From assembly GCA_047125605.1 (NCBI GenBank), contig CP138932.1:1612001-1676000 (forward strand): DNA of 64,000 bases. The letters run 5' to 3'. This DNA comes from JAKVBK01 sp022447275 (lineage in GTDB: Bacteria; Pseudomonadota; Alphaproteobacteria; Rhodobacterales; Rhodobacteraceae). This document shows, piece after piece, positions 59,448 to 64,000 of the stretch. A program made the translations under genes and the position numbers. Numbering within the stretch: position 1 is the stretch's first letter; the number at the start of each line of letters is the position of its first letter. The notes below the pieces were generated by a model that had not been told where the DNA came from, did no database searches, and worked only from the letters and a program-made list of their open reading frames with translations.

Positions 59448-59541
59448 CTGACCTCTTTAGCGGCTTTGATTTGGCAGACCCGAGCCATCCTTTGCCTCGC
59501 CCTGCCCCATGGCCCGCAATCCGGTTCACAAATCGCCACGG
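59448..59541 (-). promoter_or_regulatory. SAM-II (metA/SAM-alpha) type riboswitch
   Basis: Read 5' to 3' on the minus strand, the leader has GTGGCGATTTG then ACCGG-ATTGC, closing stem GCCAT, then AAATCAAAGCCGCTAAAGAGG. This is the order of conserved blocks I remember for SAM-II: P1 stem (GTGGC with GCCAT), GATTTG in the loop, and the GCTAAA pseudoknot strand, with ACC pairing GGT. The loop between P1 and the pseudoknot strand carries an extra stem-loop of about 34 bases closed by GGCAG/CTGCC (59506-59502 with 59477-59473). Position in front of metZ, with a terminator following, supports the call. It should shut off metZ when SAM is high. Confidence 0.78.
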
Positions 59542-59727
59542 TGCGCGTTGACTACGCTGCAGATGCGAAAGGGTCAAGGGGAGGTGCCGGCGCGAGAAGC
59601 GGGCGGGCAAGATCCCGCGTTTTGCCAGCAGCGGTTCCGGCAGAGCTGATCCACAGCACGGCGCACGATGGCTTGCACCGCGCCAGATAAGCGGCATCCT
59701 GTGCCAGTCAAACGCAGGAGGTGCTCG

Positions 59728-60432
59728 ATGTCATCCGCCCCAATCGATCTGTACTATTGGCCAACGCCAAACGGCTTCAAGATTTCGATCGCACTCGAGG
59801 AGATGGACCTGCCCTACCGCACCCATCTGATCCCGATTGGCAAAGGCGCGCAATTCGCGCCAGAGTTCCTGAAGGTTTCCCCGAACAACAAGATACCAGC
59901 CATCGTGGACCCCGATGGCCCGGACGGCGCCCCGATCTCGATCTTCGAAAGCGGCGCAATTCTGCTGTATCTGGCCCGCAAAACCGGCCGCTTTCTGGGC
60001 GAGACCGAGCGCGCACGCGTCGCCGTGGAGCAGTGGCTTATGTGGCAGATGGGCGGTGTGGGCCCGATGGCGGGGCAGACCCACCATTTTCTGAAGTTTG
60101 CAAAGCAGGACATCCCCTACGCCAAGGATCGTTACCGCTCTGAAACCGCGCGCCTCTACGGCGTGCTCGACACACAATTGGCCGACAATGAATGGATAGC
60201 GGGTGACGCGTTCTCGATCGCCGATATGGCCACATGGCCGTGGGCGCATCTTTGGGTCGGGCAGGAACAAACGCTTGATGACAAGCCGCACTTCGCGCGC
60301 TGGCTAAAGGCCTGCGCAGCCCGCCCCGGTGTCAGGCGCGGGCGCATGCTCGAGGCCAAGTTGCGGCCCAGCTATGAAGCGGACCGCCCCAGCCTCGAAG
60401 CCTTGTTTGGCGCAAAGCTGGAAGACATCTAG
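59728..60432 (+). CDS. Glutathione S-transferase (YfcG/Ure2p-like)
   Basis: A 234-residue GST of the Nu-class YfcG type, which acts as a disulfide-bond reductase using two glutathiones. The N-terminal LYYWPTPNGFKISIALEEMDLPY, the cis-proline region SPNNKIPAIVDPDGP and the glutathione-binding FESGAILLYLARKTG are characteristic. The alpha domain ends with FSIADMATWPWAHLW. ATG 59728 has AGGAGGTG 5 bases upstream. It is convergent with the thioesterase gene (32-base gap) and divergent from the riboswitch-metZ unit. Confidence 0.92.
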   Translation: MSSAPIDLYYWPTPNGFKISIALEEMDLPYRTHLIPIGKGAQFAPEFLKVSPNNKIPAIVDPDGPDGAPISIFESGAILLYLARKTGRFLGETERARVAVEQWLMWQMGGVGPMAGQTHHFLKFAKQDIPYAKDRYRSETARLYGVLDTQLADNEWIAGDAFSIADMATWPWAHLWVGQEQTLDDKPHFARWLKACAARPGVRRGRMLEAKLRPSYEADRPSLEALFGAKLEDI

Positions 60433-60464
60433 GGATTACTGGACAAGGCCCGCCTCTGCCCGCT

Positions 60465-60986
60465 TTAGCGTTTGCTCAGCACAACGCCCTGCCCGGCCTG
60501 CGCCGGGAGGCCTAAGGCGTGGCTATGCTCGGCCTCGATCTGCGCCAGCCGCTCTGCAACGACGGTTTGCCAGTTTTCCGGGCGGCGGGTCTCGAGGTTG
60601 AAGCCCAGCATCTTGGCCTCATTCGTAGCAGAAACCGCACCCGCCGCATCCAGCACAGTGTGAAACAGGATAAAGCGTTTGGCATCCACGGCGGTGAGCT
60701 GCGTCGTGATCGTGAACGCATCCCCTTCACGTAACTCCCCTGAATAGGTGACGTGGTTTTCCACGATCACATATTCATGGCCGCCCCGCGCCTCGATCGT
60801 TTGAACGGGATGGTTGACCCAGTTCCAGAAAGCCCAGTTCGCCTGATCGCAGATTGTCAGGTAATGGGCCATGTTGAGGTGCTGAAATTCATCCACCCAT
60901 TCTGCCTTGACGGTGTTTTCCACCAGACACAGCGGGCGCGGCACAGCCCCGTACCAAGGATGCAGGAACGTTTCGGTTTCCATCAT
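60465..60986 (-). CDS. Hotdog-fold acyl-CoA thioesterase
   Basis: A 173-residue thioesterase of the 4-hydroxybenzoyl-CoA/YbgC-like hotdog type. Visible features are the nucleophile region VDEFQHLNMAHYLTICDQANWAFWNW and the VIVENHVTYSGELREGD segment. Similar thioesterases in carnitine-using bacteria (fused or next to carnitine dehydrogenase) cleave betainyl-CoA. Here it follows a CaiD-like hydratase: the ATG at 60986 is one base after the hydratase stop (TGAGATG), so the two are coupled. A second ATG at 60983 is possible. A release of the final CoA-bound acid is the likely role. Confidence 0.85.
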   Translation of the reverse strand: MMETETFLHPWYGAVPRPLCLVENTVKAEWVDEFQHLNMAHYLTICDQANWAFWNWVNHPVQTIEARGGHEYVIVENHVTYSGELREGDAFTITTQLTAVDAKRFILFHTVLDAAGAVSATNEAKMLGFNLETRRPENWQTVVAERLAQIEAEHSHALGLPAQAGQGVVLSKR

Positions 60987-60987
60987 C

Positions 60988-61767
60988 TCAGCGCCCCTTC
61001 CACTCAGGGGCCCGTTTCTCGGCGAAAGAAGCCATGCCTTCAGCGGCGTCTTCACTGTCATAAACCTTGGCATAGGCCGGCAAGGTGCCAGACCGCATGA
61101 CATCGAACGCCTCCTGTTCGGGCAACGTTCCGGTTGCAGCGTCGATCTCCTTTATGGCCTGCAAGGACAGGGGCGCCGACGCAGCCACACGCTGGGCCAA
61201 GGCACGGGCGGCGTCCATCAGGCTCTCATCTGGGGTGACCTCATTGATCAGCCCCCAGCGTGCAAGTTCGGCCGCATCCGCGCGGCGCCCTGTCATCATC
61301 ATTTCCATGGCGATGGCCCGCGGCAGACGGCGCGGCAGACGCAAGATACCGCCGCTATCCGCCACCAGCCCGATGGTGGCCTCGGGCAGCCCAAAGAGCG
61401 CGCTTTCGCTGGCCACGATCATGTCTGCTGCCAAGGCCAATTCGAAGCCTCCGCCCAAGGCCATGCCATTCACCGCGGCAATCACCGGCTTTTTGAGGCC
61501 CCAGTATTCCGTCAGGCCCGCAAAGCCCCCGATGCCCTGATCCGCATAGGGATCTTCGCCCTCAGCCGCCGCCTTCAGATCCCAGCCCGCCGAAAAGAAA
61601 CGACCCGTTCCCGTGATGATCCCAACCGACAAGCTGTCATCGGCCTGAAGGCGTTCAAAGGCGGCCCCCAGCAGGCGCGAGGTTGCTGCATCGATTGCAT
61701 TGGCCTTGGGCCGATCCAGCGTGATCTCAAGGACGCGCCCGTGCCGTTCGCTTTTCACCACTTCCAT
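60988..61767 (-). CDS. Enoyl-CoA hydratase/isomerase, CaiD (crotonobetainyl-CoA hydratase) type
   Basis: A 259-residue crotonase-family hydratase. Compared with E. coli CaiD as I remember it, the agreement is specific: FFSAGWDLKAAAEGED, GGFAGLTE, VIAAVNGMALGGGFELALAAD, LPEATIG, DSGGILRLPRRLP, EMMMTGRR, and the end SEDAAEGMASFAEKRAPEWKGR. CaiD hydrates crotonobetainyl-CoA to carnitinyl-CoA. The oxyanion-hole glycines (FSAGWDL and GGGFELAL) are kept. It begins 3 bases after the acyl-CoA dehydrogenase stop and runs into the thioesterase. The substrate may be crotonobetainyl-CoA or a close analogue. Confidence 0.87.
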   Translation of the reverse strand: MEVVKSERHGRVLEITLDRPKANAIDAATSRLLGAAFERLQADDSLSVGIITGTGRFFSAGWDLKAAAEGEDPYADQGIGGFAGLTEYWGLKKPVIAAVNGMALGGGFELALAADMIVASESALFGLPEATIGLVADSGGILRLPRRLPRAIAMEMMMTGRRADAAELARWGLINEVTPDESLMDAARALAQRVAASAPLSLQAIKEIDAATGTLPEQEAFDVMRSGTLPAYAKVYDSEDAAEGMASFAEKRAPEWKGR

Positions 61768-61770
61768 AGA

Positions 61771-62934
61771 TCAGGCCCCCAGCGGACGCAGCAATTGCCG
61801 CGAAATGATATGCCGCTGGATCTCGGAGGTCCCCTCCCAGATCCGCTCGACGCGGGCATCGCGGTAGATCCGTTCCAGCGGCAGGTCGGCCATAACGCCC
61901 ATGCCCCCGCAGGTCTGGATCGACTGGTCCACCACACGGGCCAGCATCTCTGAGCAATAGACCTTCGCCATCGCGCAATCCTCCGCCATCGTCGGAAGCC
62001 CCTGATCGACACGCCAAGCCGTGTTCATCAACAGCAAATCACCGAGGCGCAACTCGGTTGCCATGTCCGCCAGGGGAAAGCTGATGCCCTGAAACTTGCC
62101 GATCGACTGGCCGAATTGTTCGCGTGTGGCGGCAAAATCAAGCGCGACATCGAAGGCACGCTCGGCCCTGGCCTGACATGTTGCGGCGACGGTCAATCGG
62201 CCGGGCCCGAGCCATGTATTGACCACCTCAAAGCCTTGGCCCTCGCCGCCGACCATTTGCCAGTCTTCGACGCGGACGTCATCAAACCGGATGATATTGT
62301 TGTAGTAGCCCCGTTGGCCCATGTGCTTGTAGCCCGGCGCAACCTCCACTCCGGGCGCGTCCAGATCCACGAGGAAACAGGAAATGCGCTTACGCGTGCC
62401 CTTGGGCGTGACGTCTTCACCGGTGGCCGCAAACAGGATCACAAAGGAAGAAATCTGCGCGTTGGAGATGAAGTGCTTGGTGCCATTGATCACCCAATCG
62501 CCGCCCTCCCGACGTGCCGATGTCTTCATGCCCTTGAGGTCACTGCCCGCATCGGGCTCTGTCATGGCAACACATTCGCGGATTTCGCCCCGCAGGATTG
62601 GATCGCGAAACCGCTCGATCTGCTGGCCTTCGCAAGCCTCCAGAATGTTGTTGGGGCGACGGATACATTCCGCCAGCGCCAGCGACACATGCCCGATCGC
62701 CTTTTCCACCAAGGTGAACGACACGCAGTCCAGCCCGGCCCCGCCCATCGATGTCGGGAAATTGCAGGCATGCAGGCCGATCTCCATGGCTTTCTTGCGG
62801 ATCTCAAGATCCAGCTCGGGAGGCAATTCGCCCGTTTCTTCGAGCAGGTCCTCATGGGGCATGAGTTCCTTATCCGCGAAGGCACGGGCCGTATCGAACA
62901 ACATTTGCTGCTCTTCGGTGAGGGCGAAGTCCAT
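61771..62934 (-). CDS. Acyl-CoA dehydrogenase
   Basis: A 387-residue FAD-dependent acyl-CoA dehydrogenase. Features in order: MDFALTEEQQMLFDTARAFADKEL, the FAD/substrate segments AMTEPDAGSDLKGMKT and ISNAQISSFVILFAAT, VGGEGQGFEVV, REQFGQSIGKFQGISFPLADMA and, near the C-terminus, YRDARVERIWEGTSEIQRHIISRQLL with the catalytic glutamate region. It shares its start with the upstream stop (TGATG), so it is translationally coupled to the acyl-CoA synthetase. In this operon it could desaturate an acyl-CoA such as butyrobetainyl-CoA to the enoyl form used by the CaiD-like hydratase. Confidence 0.93.
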   Translation of the reverse strand: MDFALTEEQQMLFDTARAFADKELMPHEDLLEETGELPPELDLEIRKKAMEIGLHACNFPTSMGGAGLDCVSFTLVEKAIGHVSLALAECIRRPNNILEACEGQQIERFRDPILRGEIRECVAMTEPDAGSDLKGMKTSARREGGDWVINGTKHFISNAQISSFVILFAATGEDVTPKGTRKRISCFLVDLDAPGVEVAPGYKHMGQRGYYNNIIRFDDVRVEDWQMVGGEGQGFEVVNTWLGPGRLTVAATCQARAERAFDVALDFAATREQFGQSIGKFQGISFPLADMATELRLGDLLLMNTAWRVDQGLPTMAEDCAMAKVYCSEMLARVVDQSIQTCGGMGVMADLPLERIYRDARVERIWEGTSEIQRHIISRQLLRPLGA

Positions 62935-64000
62935 CAGGCGATCTCCATTCGGGGGGTGCGGGGGCTGTCGTCATGTACCGCACCGGTGATCACGGCGTCC
63001 ACGGCCATGGCTCCGTGCGGGCTGACAAGTATCGGGTTCACTTCGAGTTCGGCACAGCCAAGCGCCAGGGCGGTTTGGGCCAATGCCTCCAAAAGATCCA
63101 GAAGCGCGGCCTCATCGCCTGTCGGCCTGCCGCGCCAGCCACGCAGGCGTTGCGACGTCTTCAGGCGATGCAGCGCGGAGCGGATTTCAGCGCGAGTGAA
63201 TGGCGCAGCGAGCAGGGTTTTATCGTCCCAAAGCTCAGCCTCGACACCGCCGCCCGCCAAAAGCATCACCGGTCCGATAGAAGGATCGTGGCTGATCGAG
63301 GCCATGATCTCGGCCACGGGCGCCGGGGCCATCTCCTCGATCAACACCTGCTTCAGGGGAATGTCGGGCACAGTGCGGGCCATGTCCGCTTCCATTTGGC
63401 CCAACGCCTCGCAGACCTCCTGTATGCTGCGCAGGCCGATGCGCACGGCACCGGCCTCGGTTTTGTGCAACAACCGACCATCCAACGCCTTGAGCGCCAC
63501 CGGGAATGTCAGCGTCGCGGCAGCTTGGGCAACGTCTTCGTGCGAGGCCACAACATGGCGCGGCACCGCAACGCCACCTGCGGCCAACAGGCGCTTGGCC
63601 TCCGCTTCGTTCAGGGCCGCGGTTTCGGTGTCAGGGACCGGCCCCGAAGCGGCCACTGCAGCCTCCAATACCGGGCTGTCCGCGAGCAGCACCGCGCGCC
63701 GCTCCTGCCACCAGACCGCATGGGACAGAGCAGAGATGCATTCTTCCAGCCCCTGCATCGGAGCAAGCCCAAGCGAAAGCGTGTGATCGCGCGCCTGCTG
63801 CGGGAAGCAATCCACCATTGGCGACAGTTGCAGCGCACAGATATCACGCCCCTGACAGGCTTCCGACAGGGCTTCAACCTGGGCTTCATATTCGGCCACG
63901 TCCCACATGCCGTCGCGGGGGTAGTTTTGGATCATGATGGCGATGTCATAATCCTCATCCAGCAACGCATCATAGATGGCCGCCTGGCGGGCCTTGTCAT
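62934..64000 (-). CDS. ADP-forming acyl-CoA synthetase (acetate-CoA ligase family), partial
   Basis: The C-terminal about 355 residues of a large NDP-forming acyl-CoA synthetase; the frame is open through the right edge. The visible part covers the end of the CoA-ligase region (YDIAIMIQNYPRDGMWDV; ICALQLSPMVDCFPQQAR) and the ATP-grasp domain (VALKALDGRLLHKTEAGAVRIGL; VLIEEMAP; MLLAGGGVEAE; LEVNPILVS). The enzyme makes an acyl-CoA from acid, ATP and CoA, the activating step of this operon. Its stop overlaps the acyl-CoA dehydrogenase start (TGATG). The N-terminal CoA-binding domain should lie beyond the window. Confidence 0.9.
   Translation of the reverse strand, partial: DKARQAAIYDALLDEDYDIAIMIQNYPRDGMWDVAEYEAQVEALSEACQGRDICALQLSPMVDCFPQQARDHTLSLGLAPMQGLEECISALSHAVWWQERRAVLLADSPVLEAAVAASGPVPDTETAALNEAEAKRLLAAGGVAVPRHVVASHEDVAQAAATLTFPVALKALDGRLLHKTEAGAVRIGLRSIQEVCEALGQMEADMARTVPDIPLKQVLIEEMAPAPVAEIMASISHDPSIGPVMLLAGGGVEAELWDDKTLLAAPFTRAEIRSALHRLKTSQRLRGWRGRPTGDEAALLDLLEALAQTALALGCAELEVNPILVSPHGAMAVDAVITGAVHDDSPRTPRMEIA

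Noticed and set aside
62116..63786. Plus-strand frame of about 556 codons at the right end
   Set aside because: Antisense to the acyl-CoA dehydrogenase and synthetase, whose motifs are unambiguous.

Overview
The window looks like chromosome of a marine alphaproteobacterium of the Roseobacter group (Rhodobacterales). I infer this from the high G+C, the mix of periplasmic-binding-protein transporters (TRAP, dipeptide-type ABC, iron ABC), a one-lipoyl E2 with a lipoylated E3 in the pyruvate dehydrogenase operon, a SAM-II-type leader in front of metZ, and many CoA-ester and organic-acid catabolic genes. I see no rRNA, CRISPR array, phage gene or intact insertion sequence. There is one tRNA, tRNA-Arg(TCT).

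Layout. 1-4722 (minus): pyruvate dehydrogenase operon aceE-aceF-lpdA, with lpdA cut by the left edge. 5230-8200: an iron(III) ABC system with fbpA (plus) and fbpB (minus) facing each other, no ATPase gene, and an Irr-box-like palindrome upstream of fbpA. 8244-15071: a metabolic island around an IclR regulator. A class III transaminase and the regulator run leftward; a Tm-1-like protein, a class I transaminase, a family III CoA-transferase and a short citrate-synthase-like lyase run rightward; a 19-bp perfect palindrome lies between. This is the best candidate for an undescribed pathway. 15204-17787: a sulfatase-superfamily hydrolase and a DUF1045 2H-phosphoesterase-like protein. 17957-26507: a two-component pair, a TIGR03032/DUF4915 protein and a 1670-residue repeat-rich autotransporter, the last two diverging from a triple palindrome.

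26608-31778: a dehalogenase-like hydrolase with all residues I recall for fluoroacetate dehalogenase, then an RND efflux pair without an outer-membrane factor. 32064-41233: a solute-use island of IclR regulator, GMC oxidoreductase, TRAP binding protein, fused TRAP permease, DUF475 membrane protein, HisD-like dehydrogenase resembling sulfopropanediol dehydrogenase HpsN, and a UspA protein. 41324-48308: a DUF418 protein and a dipeptide-type ABC importer with a fused double ATPase. 48440-54861: a 5'-truncated SDR, a PreA-like flavoprotein lacking its iron-sulfur domain, GST, an atypical SDR, an AEC carrier, tRNA-Arg, VOC, secreted and RidA proteins.

55158-60432: a small TTG-start membrane protein, TrkH, FolE2, metZ under a SAM-II-like riboswitch and a second GST. 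60465-64000 (minus): a tightly overlapped operon of acyl-CoA synthetase (cut by the right edge), acyl-CoA dehydrogenase, CaiD-like hydratase and thioesterase, which fits CoA-dependent conversion of a carnitine- or butyrobetaine-like acid.

Functions are assigned from recognised motifs and remembered family features. No database search was possible. Start codons were chosen from Shine-Dalgarno spacing and gene overlaps.
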